From Beroe forskalii (taxonomy: Eukaryota > Ctenophora > Nuda > Beroida > Beroidae): a DNA stretch of 64,000 nt. Positions within the stretch are counted from its first letter, which is position 1; the number at the start of each line of letters is the position of its first letter. The notes beneath the pieces were generated by a model. The model worked only from the letters and a program-made list of their open reading frames with translations, was not told where the DNA came from and ran no database searches. Positions 47,172 through 58,430 of the stretch are shown here, one piece after another. The DNA lies in assembly GCA_011033025.1 (NCBI GenBank), contig WFMF01000033.1, positions 793,586 to 857,585 of the forward strand, in the 5' to 3' direction. Made by a program: the position numbers and the translations under genes.

Positions 47172-47520
47172 TCTATAAAACAGCTGCTTATACATAATAC
47201 AGTTATAGTAGTTACTGTTAATAAAATGATTCTATTTTGATATCTTAATGATAACTAATTACATAGTTTTGGATATTTCCACCATCTTCTGTGGTGGGTT
47301 GAGTTATCCAGTTGGGGTTAGCCGGGTTCTGCGGTGGTCGGTGATGGCTGCCGGTTGGCCCATTGTGGGTGGCAAGCTTATCCCTGCGTCACGCAGATAT
47401 GGGCCCATAGACGGGAACTCCTTCGGGCTTTTGTGGTCGGGTATCATTCTGATCAGGTGTAATGATGCCGTATATTATTATCATGAGTATATATTTTATC
47501 ATGACATGTAAAGTTAGCTG
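47172..47520 (+). repeat. Copy of the 59-63 kb module
   Basis: TTCTATAAAACAGCTGCTT, TATCTTAATGATAACTAATT, TTCTGTGGTGGGTTGAG, GTTGGCCCATTGTGGGTGG and AATGATGCCGTATATTATTA match 60010-60225 and 61765-61820. Here GGGTGGCAAGCTTATCCC is uninterrupted, which gives the empty site for the element at 60225. Confidence 0.8.
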
Positions 47521-47544
47521 TCATGACGTACCTTGTCTTACAGA

Positions 47545-47622
47545 ATATGCAATATAATATGATTATATGCAATTATATGCAATTATATGCAATTATATGC
47601 AATATAATATAATTATATGACA
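47545..47622. repeat. ATTATATGCA microsatellite
   Basis: Five to six units of ATTATATGCA flanked by ATATAATAT, at the outer limit of the right arm. Confidence 0.9.
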
Positions 47623-47803
47623 GGTTTTTGAGGCCATCTTGAATCAACTTCCACCGTGACTCAAAATGTTTGGGAATGGAACATTGTTTGGTGACCAGGC
47701 CCTTTGAAAGCATGCCAGGGAAATTCAAAAATTCGAATCTATAAAAGTATTTCAGTCCATACATAGCATAATGGGTCCCAGGCCCCAGCACAACCAAATC
47801 CAT
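47620..47803 (-). other. Conserved open segment, right-arm copy
   Basis: Partner of 36540-36770. Reads MDLVVLGPGTHYAMYGLKYF, FEFLNFPGMLSKGLV, FESRWKLIQDGLKNLSYNY. Nucleotide changes between copies leave the frame open. Function unknown. Confidence 0.3.
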
Positions 47804-47863
47804 TTTGGTTTTGAGAAAAAATATTTATTATAAGATTTACAATCCAGAAAGTCATGATTAACA

Positions 47864-49512
47864 ATGAGGCACGAATGGGACTTTTGTGATGATTTGCTCA
47901 TCAAAATGGAAAACTGGAAAAGGAATACCTCCCGGCCCCCACCTCCAGCAGCGATGCCCTCTAAGCATCAATGGGAGCTGCAGCTGCTATTGGGCTGCTT
48001 CTTGGCGCGACTATCAAATCATGTTGGAGAAAAAGGAAGGTTCAAAAGGACCTGGAAATGATGTTTTTTTAGTCAAGGAAATCAGTCGGGACAATGAGTC
48101 TTGACTACGTGAGTAAGACTAATACTGAACGAAAAGTACCACGCCTGGTCATGGATTGATATGACTCCTCTAACAGAACTCATACTCTCCCAGAAAGACT
48201 ATTTCCAAAAAAATTAATGAAAGAGACATTTCAATTTTCTCTTTCTTAGTACACACATTGATGGCACTGGTACTCTGGATATAATATGAACCAGTGGAGT
48301 GACCTGACTGTATCAGGATGAGACATTAGGATGATGAAGACATTAGTTCTAATGTTCTCATCTCTAAAGGTAGGGGTGGTGGGAACTTAATGACGTCTAT
48401 GTCATTCGTAGACTTGTAAATTCCAAAGGGGAAGATAAAAAAAGGGACAGTGAACAGTGCTATTTTCAAAGTTAAACTGAAAAATATACTTGAATGGAAA
48501 TTAAAAACCGCACGTGAGAAGACAGGTAAAACTTCTCACGTGACCCCAACACAGTCATTGAGCATTAAAATTGAAAGATAGGCGTTTTTAAGTGACGTAA
48601 ATTTAACGATCTTGAATGGTGAACAGAGACTGTATAGTGAACGCATTGGTTGAATATAGACCCTAGAGTTTCTGCGCTATGTGTCACGTGATGAATCCTT
48701 TAAGAGTCAGTGACTCAGTTCAGTCTCTCAGTTTGCAATCATGATGCAATGTGTAGATACTCAGGATTCATGCTCCCGAATAATGAATTGTTTCATGTTG
48801 ACCTTTTCGAGAAACACTTTGAAAAATAGTACCATAAAATACGACTATGTTCTCCAGAAAAAGGACTCAAATGATGCAGTCGTGGCATCAAGCTTTCAGC
48901 TTTATCGGGTGAGAACTTTAATATTTTGCGTTATAATGACCTAGATTTCCATGTCAAATATCGTTTCAACCTTACGTTTAATGGAAATGAGTTGATGTTA
49001 TTGGAGTGCATTCATCAGTTTTACGATACTTTATTTACATATTTTCAGTATCCTAGAGATGTGGAGTTATTAGTAGTCTACGCTACAAATGGTCGTTGGA
49101 AAAACATAGAATTCCTTGGTCCAGTGAGTTGAACCTTCAATCTTGATTGTCATTATCATACTATCATAACCTAAAGTGTATTTTTCGTACTTTAATTTAA
49201 CAAAATTAAAGTGTTTACAGTTTTAACCTAAAATTTTCTGACAGGCAGCACCTCCAACCGTAGTCACAAACTCATTCCTCCCTCCAACTCCATCATGGTC
49301 TCAGAGTCAAGGATCGTCCCCCACCACCATCACCTCCTAAACGTGCTTAACGGGGGCGAGGGGGCCGCTGTAGCTACCTCATCATCAGACAAGCGTAAAT
49401 CGAAGCCAAATCGAGTTACAGTTCTTGATTCGGAATCAAGAGGCGAATCCTCTACAGTAAGAGGCAGAGGAAAGGCGGGGATCAAACGACGAGGCCGAGA
49501 GACCTCTGTAAG
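47864..49512 (+). other. Unrecognised gene-like module, right-arm copy
   Basis: Same four open segments as the left arm: 47864-48061 (KHQWELQLLLGCFLARLSNH), 48741-48944 (MQCVDTQDSCSRIMNCFML), 48926-49132 (NDLDFHVKYRFNLTFNGNEL; FQYPRDVELLVVYATNGRWK) and 49245-49507 (basic; SSSDKRKSKPNRV, VRGRGKAGIKRRGRET). The last is bounded by TTTTCTGACAG and GTAAGT, good splice signals. Upstream of 48741 are AGTGACGTAAAT and CACGTGATG, possible CRE- and E-box-like sites. The second and third segments overlap in different frames. No domain is known to me; it may be an old gene, or protein of an uncharacterised element. Confidence 0.35.
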
Positions 49513-49628
49513 TAATAAAAGTGATACGTGCAGTATGCAGACTTTTTCTAAATAAAATTATGAATTCAGCGATTGTCAAGTAAATTCTTAGTTGAACTCA
49601 TTAGTACAAACACACGGAAAAAATAAGT

Positions 49629-49681
49629 GTCTTAACGTTATCAACTCGCTAATAATATTAGCGAGTTGATAACGTTAAGAC
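49629..49681. repeat. Perfect 53-bp palindrome, right-arm copy
   Basis: 26-bp arms around one A; identical to 34955-35007 apart from strand. A strong cruciform candidate. Confidence 0.97.
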
Positions 49682-49689
49682 ATCATCTG

Positions 49690-50340
49690 ATATGCGTATT
49701 TCCTCATATAGGTTTATTAGCAAAGGGTAAAAATTAGTGAACTTAATCAAGTTCCGACAAGGTTCCACTTATCCCGGTCGGTCTTCGTTAATACTGCCCC
49801 TCCATAATTCATACCCCCACATGACAATCTCGTCACGTGACAGTCACTACCAAATTATCCGATTCATATTTAAATAGGGACCTAACATAAGAATTTTCGG
49901 GAATTCTCGTGTTTTGGATGGCCGACTTTTGGCAGACAGGCTCTCCTCACCTCCTTAACATTGGAAAGCAGGAAGAACAACCAACAGGCCAGCAGTCCTG
50001 ATCAATAAAGCAATAAAGAGCAAGCTTCTTCCACTCTTTGAGCAAACGAGAGCCGGAGCCCAACATTCAATAATGAAAACATTAAAAACAAAAACGGATT
50101 TAATTCGCGCGCGCACTAAATTTATCCACATTTTGCGCCAGACACCGCAAGAAACAATGTCGCGCGTTCCTGTTTAGTTATTTTGCCACCTTGTGGCGCA
50201 CGTTACGCAGCAGTGAAATTACAGCCCTCAGGGGCCGCGTGTGCCAGTATTTCTCAAGAGTGTGTAAGAGGCTATCAATAACTTGTTAAATGTTGGAGTG
50301 TAAGAAATAAATGAACACCTGTGTGTTATAAAGCTCCCAA
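49690..50340 (+). promoter_or_regulatory. LTR-like regulatory block
   Basis: In order: TCACGTGACAGTCAC (about 49835), CATATTTAAATAGGG (49865-49879, TATA-like), and two AATAAA signals (50004-50009, 50012-50017) about 130 bp downstream, then GAGCCGGAGCCCAACA. This compact promoter-to-poly(A) order is that of an LTR, though TG start, CA end and target duplications were not fixed. Copies lie at 53230-53560 and, reversed, 34560-34860. The rest has GCGCGCGC and GGCCGCGTGTGCC. Confidence 0.45.
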
Positions 50341-50344
50341 ACTA

Positions 50345-51919
50345 GGGGGGGGGGCCAACCTCGAAAAACCCCCTTAAACCCCGAAAAATTAAACCCCTAT
50401 TTGGCTTTTTTCATATCCACTTTGGGGTTTTTGGGGGTTTAAATTAGAATTTACTGGGTACCATTTCAAAATAGGGCCAAAAATCCTCAACAAAAAGGGT
50501 ACCATTTCAGAAAAGTGTCAAAATTGCTCACCAAAAGTGGTACCATTTTAGAAAAGGGCAAAAAATCCTGTATAAAAATGGTACCATTTCACAAAAATGC
50601 CAAATATCATCATCAAATATGGTACTAAAAATCCTCAACAAACATAACTGAGTAACTGTAATATTTCAGATGAGGGTCAAAAATCGTCAACAAAAATGGT
50701 ACAGTTTCAGAAAAGGGCCAAAAATCGTCAACAAATATGGTACCATTTCAGATGAGGGTCGAAAATCGTCAACTAAAATGGTACTATTTCAGAAAAGGGC
50801 ATAAAATCGTCAACAGGTATATGGTACCATTTCAGAAAAGGGTTGAATATCCTCAATAAAAATGGTACCATTTTAGAAAAGGGCCAAAAATCGTCAACAG
50901 ATATGGTACCATTTCAGATGAGGGTTGAAAATCGTCAGCAAAAAATGGTACCATTTCAGAAAAGGGCAAAAATTCCTCAACAAAAAATGGTACCATTTCA
51001 GAAAAGGGCCAAAATTCCTCAACAAAAATGGTACCATTTCAGAAAAGGGCCAAAAATCGTCAACAAATATGGTACCATTTCAGATGAGGGTCGAAAATCG
51101 TCAACAACAATGGTACTATTTCAGAAAAGGGCAAAAATCGTCAAAAGATATGGTACCATTTCAGAAAATAGCAATAATTCATCAACAAATATGGTACCAT
51201 TTCAGGAAAAGGCATAAAATCCTCAACAAACATGGTACCATTTCAGATAAGGGTCGAAAATCGTCAACAAAAATGGTACCATTTCAGAAAAGGGCCGAAA
51301 ATCGTCAACAAATATGGTACCATTTCAGATGAGGGTCAAAAATCGTCAAAAAATGGTACTATTTCAGAAAAGGGCAAAAAATCGTCAACTGGTATGGTAC
51401 CATTTCAGATAAGGGTTGAATATCCTCAATAAAAAATGGTACCATTTTAGGAAAGGGCAAAAATGCCTCAACAAAAATGGTACCATTTCAGAAAAGGGCT
51501 AGAATTCCTCAACAAAAATGATACCATTTCAGAAAAGGGCCAAAAATCCTCAACAAATATGGTACCATTTCATAAAAGGGCCAAAATTCCTCAACAAAAA
51601 TGGTACCATTTCAGAAAAGGGCCAAAAATCGTCAACAAATAAGGTACCATTTCAGATGAGGGTCGAAAATCGTCAACAAAAATGGTACTATTTCAGAAAA
51701 GGGCAAAAAATCGTCAACAGATATGGTACCATTTGAGAGAAAAGCCGAAAAACCACAACTTAAGTGGTACCATTTTGTAAGAAAATTGATATTTTCCGAC
51801 CGAAAAACGGCTATTTTTATCAGTTTAGCCTCCTTTTACCCCCATAAACCCCGAAAAATTAAACCCCCATTTGCCAATTTTTATATCCACCCGGGGTTTT
51901 TCGAGGTTGGCCCCCCCCC
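50345..51919. mobile_element. 1.6-kb TIR element with 41-bp minisatellite core
   Basis: Target duplication AAACTA (50339-50344, 51920-51925). Partner copies at 34300, 54405 and 57335 read CCCAAACTAACTTG without it. The ends are a run of nine or ten G, then CCAACCTCGAAAAACCCC, with CCCGAAAAATTAAACCCC inside. Between lie about 30 units of a 41-bp repeat, ATGGTACCATTTCAGAAAAG + GGCCAAAAATCGTCAACAAAT. Open frames through the array (VPFQKRAKIPQQ type) are by-products. Superfamily unassigned; 6-bp duplications are known from several. Confidence 0.92.
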
Positions 51920-52796
51920 AAACTAACTTGATATGACTAAGAACTGTACAGAATAACAGTGACTATTCCAGCTAACACAATTTCACGGTGTAAGATTTCG
52001 TGTGTCAATTATCACGCCACGTCCTGACATAGAGAAATGGCAACACCTGTTAGAGGGGGTTTACACATACGTTCGTAGAGACACGTGTGATAAAATGTGC
52101 ATATTTTACAGCAGAGAAAATATTATGAACCTTAAGTAGCACTCATCACGTGAATGAGTGGATGGAAACAACTAATTTTGCAATTTCAAGAGGCCCTTTT
52201 CAGTATAGGGACTTACAAACCACAAAGAATATAAAGAATTAAGAAAAGCTGTAAGAGAGGTAATAGTTAATAAGAATTCACAGAACGTGATGTTGCAGCA
52301 CAACAAAACCTCGGGCCTTGCAAAACGAAGGGGGCAGTGATACCCTGGAGATAAACGTAAAGTACTGAAGAGTGGAAAGCAGATTTCACCAGGAAACTTA
52401 GACATATGCTTGAAACTTGGGAAGCGACTGCTGAGTTCATATTCTGTAATGGAGTCCGGACACCGGACAGATGCCTGAACACTGCTGGGATGCAGTTGCT
52501 GAGAGCACCTTCAATGTGATGACCTCACAGGAAGAGATACTGGAAAGCTTGAACACTGAGGTATCAAACTGTGTTATATTAGTATAATTATGATGTATAA
52601 CTTTATAATGTTCATATTAATTTATAGATTTCTTACTATTAATAAGACATGGCATTCTACCAATAAACTGTAGCGTCAATGGCTACCGAGTCCAAAAAAT
52701 AATATCACAAACGATGATTTAAGATGTACTGCAGATGTAAGACTGCAGATTTAAGGCTGCAGAAGTAAGACTGCAGAAGTAAGACTGCAGATCATG

Positions 52797-55230
52797 ACTC
52801 CAAATCATGGTCTCAGAGTCAAGGATCGTCCCCACCACCACCATCACCTCCTAAACGTGCTTAACGGGGGCGAGGGGCCGCTGTAGCTACCTCATCATCA
52901 GACAAGCGTAAATCGAAGCCAAATCGAGTTACAGTTCTTGATTCGGAATCAAGAGGCGAATCCTCTACAGTAAGAGGCAGAGGAAAGGCGGGGATCAAAC
53001 GACGAGGCCGAGAGACCTGTGTAAGTAATAAAAGTGATACGTGCAGTATGAATTCAGCGATTGTCAAGTAAATTCTTAGTTGAACTCATTAGTACAAACA
53101 CACGGAAAAAATAAGTGTCTTAACGTTATCAACTCGCTAATATGTACCACTATGATAATGTCATCATCTGATATGCGTATTTCCTCATATAGGTTTATTA
53201 GCAAAGGGTAAAAATTAGTGAACTTTATCAAGTTCCGACAAGGTTCCACTTATCCCGGTCGGTCTTCGTTAATACTGCCCCTCCATAATTCATACCCCCA
53301 CATGACAATCTCGTCACGTGACAGTCACTACCAAATTATCCGATTCATATTTAAATATTTAAATAGGGACCTAACATAAGAATTTTCGGGAATTCTCGTG
53401 TTTTGGATGGCCGACTTTTGGCAGACAGGCTCTCCTCACCTCCTTAACATTGGAAAGCAGGAAGAACAACCAACAGGCCAGCAGTCCTGATCAATAAAGC
53501 AATAAAGAGCAAGTTTCTTCCGCTGTTTGAGCAAACGAGAGCCAGAGCCCAACATTCAATAATGAAAACATTAAAAACAAAAACGGATTTCGCGCGCGCA
53601 CTAAATTTATCCACATTTTGCGCCAGAGACCACAAGAAACAATGTCGCGCGTTCCTGTTTAGTTATTTTGCCACCTTGTGGCGCACGTTACGCAGCAGTG
53701 AAATTACAGCCCTCAGGGGCCGCGTGTGCCAGTATTTCTCAATAACTTGTTAAATGTTGGAGTGTAAGGGGCTGCACACACGTGGATTATAAGCCATGTC
53801 GACTATAGTCTACGCCGAGTTTTGGGGTGAAGACACACGACGTGGAGTATAAGCCACGAATCCTACGTGTGTCTTGTAGACTATTGTCAACACACGTTAT
53901 TGTAACAAAACTTCGAAAGCAGTTTCTTCTGAGTCTCCGAATAGAAATTGATTGATGCAATTTGACCTGATACCCTCGGATGCTCTGATCGTAACACAAC
54001 GCAGGAAATATCGGAAACATTACCCCTATCGCTTTTCTTGCTTTTGATTGGTCAATGACACGCGAGATACAGCGCCCTGATTGGGTAGCGTTAATGTATA
54101 CAGCTTTTCTCGGAATTATGTACAGTGTCGACTATAAGCTACAAGACACACGTGGCTTACAAGCCATGTGGATTGTAATACCACATTTAATAAGACCGGC
54201 TATTTTTCATGGACTAATCTCCACACTTTTGTAGAGTGTAGTCGATACTTTCACCCAAGACACACGTATGGATAATAGTCCATGGGTAAGTTATCGACAG
54301 CACACACGTAGCTTATAAGCCATGGCTTATAGTCCATGGCTTGTAAGCCACGTGTGTGCACCCCCTAAGCAATAAATGAACACCTGTGTGTTATAAAGCT
54401 CCCAAACTAACTTGATATGACTGAGAACTGTACAGAATAACAGTGACTATTCCAGCTAACACAATTTCACGGTGTAAGATTTCGTGTGTGAATTATCTCG
54501 CCACGTCCTGACATAGAGAAAAAGCAACACCTGTTAGGGAAACAGAGGGGGTTTACACATACGTTCGTAGAGACACGTGTGATAAAATGTGCATATTTAA
54601 CAGCAGAGAAAATATCATGAACCTTTAGTAGCATTCATCACGTGAATGAGTGGATAGAAACAACTAATTTTGCAATTTCAAGAGCCCCTTTTCAGTATAG
54701 GGAATAACATACCACAAAGAATATGAAGAACTAAGAAAAGCTGTAAGAGAGGTAATAGTTAATAAAACTTCACAGATGTTGCAGCACAACAAAACCTCGG
54801 CCCTTGAAAAACGAAGGGTGGGGGCAGTGATACCCTGGAGATAAACGTAAAGTACTGAAGAGTGGAAAGCAGATTCCACCAGGAAACTTAGACACATGCT
54901 TGAAACTTGGGAAGCGACCGCTGAGAGCAATGACTATTTCATATTCTGTAATGGAGTCCGGACACCGGACAGATGCCCGAACACTGCTGGGATGCAGTTG
55001 CTGAGAGCACCTTCAATGTGATGACCTCACAGGGAGAGATACTGGAAAGCTTGAACACTGAGGTATCAAACTGTGATATATTAGTATGTTTATGATGTAT
55101 AACTTTATTACTTTATAATGTTCATATTATAGATTTCTTACTATTCAAGCCACTACATTCTACCAATAAACTGTAGCCTCACTGGCTAACGAGTCCAAAA
55201 CATAATATCACAAACGATGATTTAAGATGT
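52797..55230. repeat. Second right-arm copy (copy C)
   Basis: Begins inside the basic exon of the gene-like module (CATGGTCTCAGAGTCAAGG, matching 49292) and runs in the same direction as 49290-52600. It contains the LTR-like block and the inverted 30-kb module. By eye it is very similar to 49290-50340. The other three segments of the gene-like module are absent. Just before it is a short tandem AAGACTGCAGA series (52740-52795). Confidence 0.85.
53769..54365. mobile_element. 0.6-kb MITE with ACGTGTGTG motifs
   Basis: Ends GGGCTGCACACACGTGG and, inverted, GGGGGTGCACACACGTGG; TAAG on both sides (53765-53768, 54366-54369). Copies at 50310 and 57298 read GTGTAAGAAATAAATGAAC with no insert. Inside, CACACACGTGG, TTATAAGCCATGG and GACTATAGTC-like palindromes recur in both orientations. 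No transposase. A 4-bp duplication is inferred. Confidence 0.85.
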
Positions 55231-55239
55231 ACAAGGCTG

Positions 55240-56055
55240 CAGAAGTAAGACATCAAATATTTAGAGTTGCGACAAAAAGACCCCCAGAGGGAGACTGTCA
55301 TAATCTGCTCCAACAACGGAGAGAAACCTCGAGCAGGAATCTTGAACAGGAATCCTGAACCTGTTCATAGGAAACTTATCAATATATTAGCTGCTTTATT
55401 TAGGATCTTTCACAATGGAAGTATTTACAATCTATAACTATGATCGCCTTGAGTAACGGATTAAAAACCTTCTCTCCTGTCTCTATCAGGAGGCAAAGGC
55501 AGCATCACACCAGCTAAAAGGCCAAAAACAAATACACAGAAGTAAGTGGTCACGGTAGTAAACAGGTCTGTGTAGATCCCTGCTAAGAATTCATAAAATC
55601 ACTTATATATAATGCAAAGCATCACATCAGGAGTCAGGACACTACAACCTCTGGTCATACGGCCACTTCTAAAAACGGCATTGTACTGTCACAGCAGTAG
55701 GGGCGGAGACGACTGATGACAGGGATAAAATATTCCATCTAGCAGAAAGCTAAGGTAAGATGTTGTTGGCTTATACATTTCCAAGGAATTCTGGGCCCGG
55801 TTGGTTTTACATTACTCACTTCTAGCTTTCTGGGTACAAGCTAATAAGATATTTATTATTTTACTTGATGCTTATTACAAAAAATGTCTTTGTTTCGTCC
55901 GAGACTGAAATCGGACCACACATCTGTGTCTCAAAATGTGACATTATATTATTTTTACACTAAATCTAGAGTAATTTGTATAGAAGTATAGAGAACCTAA
56001 TGAAGATAACCTTCCTCGTAACGTAAGTGCGTGAGGAAGCTTTCTAGGACAGAAA
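55240..56055. repeat. Right-arm block matching 28375-30070
   Basis: Holds the empty site of the hAT-like element (CAGGAGGCAAAGGCAGCATC side near 55490) and CCGGGCCCAGAATTCC-type text. A segment GGGAGACTGTCATAATCTGC at 55289 recurs as GGGAGACTGCCATGATCTGC at 56719. Confidence 0.75.
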
Positions 56056-57180
56056 TATCATGGAAACAGAGAGTACAGTTTTAAAGCTGTACTTTACCAA
56101 CAGAAGTACAGTTATTGGATCAGATCAGCAATATAAGTATTGGTAAAACTATCCATGAGAAAAATAAAATAAATAATAATCCTTACTATAAGAGTATAAG
56201 AAAGACTGTATACTTGAGGAAAAGTACGGACAGGTTTTACGAACAGGATCTCGTGTGACCAGAACGGGAGTACTGGAGTTTTCAGTGATCAGGAGGAGGA
56301 TGTCAGTGAACTCTATGATCTCTGTTTCTTTTCTCACTTCGAAGTCCACAGTGAATGGTTTATGAAGCGAAATTCATGAAAGTACTTTACTACTGTCATT
56401 TATATAATATTCTCTGAAGCTAAAAATACTCTTTATCATCGATGGCGAAAAGTCTAACTCGACATTAAACTTCAGTGTTTACAACAGAGACACGTATACA
56501 CCAAGAAGCATAAGAAAATTAGTGAGCAAAAAATTTCAAACTTAAAGTTAGATAACATGATCAGTAAATCGGTATTGTGATACCGTACTAATGAAGAACA
56601 AGTAAAATTCGATGGAATAGTCAAAAAATATGTTTTGTGTTCCCACAGAACACACATACACTACAGGGTAAAACGAAATAAACACATATAGCTGCCGGCT
56701 GCGACAGAAAGAACCCATGAGGGAGACTGCCATGATCTGCTCCAAAAATTCCCAAGTAAGTCCAGCCGACTTCCAAACTAACAAATTTTATATTTGGTAA
56801 TTCGGTATTGTAATAACTTAATAAGTAATAAAGAAAAGCTAGAGCTTATATTCCAGCTCACACAATTTTGTGGGTAATTTTGTTATAATATTGTGTTTCA
56901 TGTATGATTTTCCGTGATGACTCTCACACTTACAACAAAGGAATATGAAATAAATCAAGCGTCCACTCTGCTCAATTGAAATTACGTCAGCCGAACCGCC
57001 TAAAACATAGAACGTGACATCGAGCAGACATATTGCAAGCCGCAAAGCCACAGGGAACTCTTTGTTGATACTTTAATTGACGGAAATTCCGTAAAAATTC
57101 CATGACAAGAATGGAGAGGAACCTCTTGTAAAATCCTGTAAAATCCTGACACTTTTATGACAAAAACGCTAGAACACCTT
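56056..57180. other. Region without left-arm match, possible exon on the minus strand
   Basis: On the minus strand 56370-56238 reads KPFTVDFEVRKETEIIEF and TDILLLITENSSTPVLVTRD, followed by GTAAAA, a possible donor. The alternating hydrophobic pattern would suit an extracellular beta-sandwich, but no family can be named. The remainder is AT-rich without recognised features. Confidence 0.25.
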
Positions 57181-58430
57181 CTCCCTTGTGGCGCACGTTA
57201 CGCAGCAGTGAAATTACAGCCCTCAGGGGCCGCGTGTGCCAGTATTTCTCAAGAATGTGTAAGAGGCTATCAATAACTTGTTAAATGTTAGAGTGTAAGA
57301 AATAAATGAACACCTGTGTGTTATAAAGCTCCCAAACTAACTTGATATGACTAAGAACAGTACAGAATAACAGTGACTATTCCAGCTAAATCAATTTCAC
57401 GGTGTAAGATTTCGTGTGTCAATTATCACGCCACGTCCTGACATAGAGAAATAACAACACCTGTTAGGGCAACAGAGGGGGTTTACACATACGTTCGGAG
57501 AGACACGTGTGATGAAACAGCAGAGAAAATATTATGAACCTTAAGTAGCATTCATCACGTGAATAAGTGGATGGAAACAATTTTACAATTCTAAGAGCCC
57601 CTGCAACAAAAGGCCAGTATAGGGAATTACATACCACAAAGAATATAAAGAACTAAGAAAAGCTGTAAGAGAGGTAATAGTTAAGAAAACTTCACAGATG
57701 TTGAGGCACAACAAAACCTCGGCTCTTGAAAAACGAAGGGTGGGGGCAGTGATACCCTGGAGATAAACGTAAAGTATTGAAGAGTGGAAAGCAGATTCCA
57801 CCAGGAAACTTAGACACATGCTTGAAACATAGGAAGCGACTGCTAAGAGCTATGACTATTTCATATTCTGTAATGAAGTCCGGACACCGGACAGATGCCT
57901 GAACACTGCTGGGATGCAGTTGCTTCTGTAATGGAGCCCGGACACCGGACAGATGCCTGAACACTGCTGGGATGCAGTTGCTTCTGTAATGGAGTCCGGA
58001 CACCGGACAGATGCCTGAACACTGCTGGGATGCAGTTGCTTCTGTAATGGAGTCCGGACACCGGACAGATGCCTGAACACTGCTGGGATGCAGTTGCTTC
58101 TGTAATGGAGTCCGGACACCGGACAGATGCCTGAACACTGCTGGGATGCAGTTGCTTCTGTAATGGAGTCCGGACACCGGACAGATGCCCGAACACTGCT
58201 GGGATGCAGTTGCTGAGAGCACCAGCTTTTCAATGTGATGACCTCACAGGGAGAGATACTGGAAAGCTTGAACACTGAGGTATCAAACTGTGTTATATTA
58301 GTATGTTTATCATGTATAACTTTATAATGTTCATATTAATTCATAGATTTCTTACTATTAATAAGACATGGCATTCTACCAATAAACTGTAGCGTCACTG
58401 GCTACCGAGTCCAAAACATAATATCACAAT
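57180..58430. repeat. Third right-arm copy (copy D), partial
   Basis: Matches 50195-52600 from GTGGCGCACGTTACGCAGC onward, without the minisatellite element, and ends in CTACCAATAAACTGTAGCGTC. It differs from the other copies by expansion of one short segment into a tandem array (next entry). Confidence 0.8.
57870..58215. repeat. 58-bp tandem array, six units
   Basis: Unit: CTTCTGTAATGGAGTCCGGA + CACCGGACAGATGCCTGAAC + ACTGCTGGGATGCAGTTG. All other copies of the module have one unit (30310-30400, 52440-52500, 54945-55005). Period is exactly 58 (for example 57901, 57959, 58017). Since 58 is not a multiple of three, and no frame has a stop, three overlapping minus-strand frames stay open; they are not genes. 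Confidence 0.95.

Noticed and set aside
50843-51736. Several overlapping + strand frames with VPFQKRAKI repeats
   Set aside because: They run through a 41-bp minisatellite and shift frame from unit to unit; no start or termination context.
57692-58275. Three overlapping minus-strand frames of 111-176 codons
   Set aside because: Produced by a 58-bp stop-free tandem unit; the single-unit paralogues do not keep such a protein.
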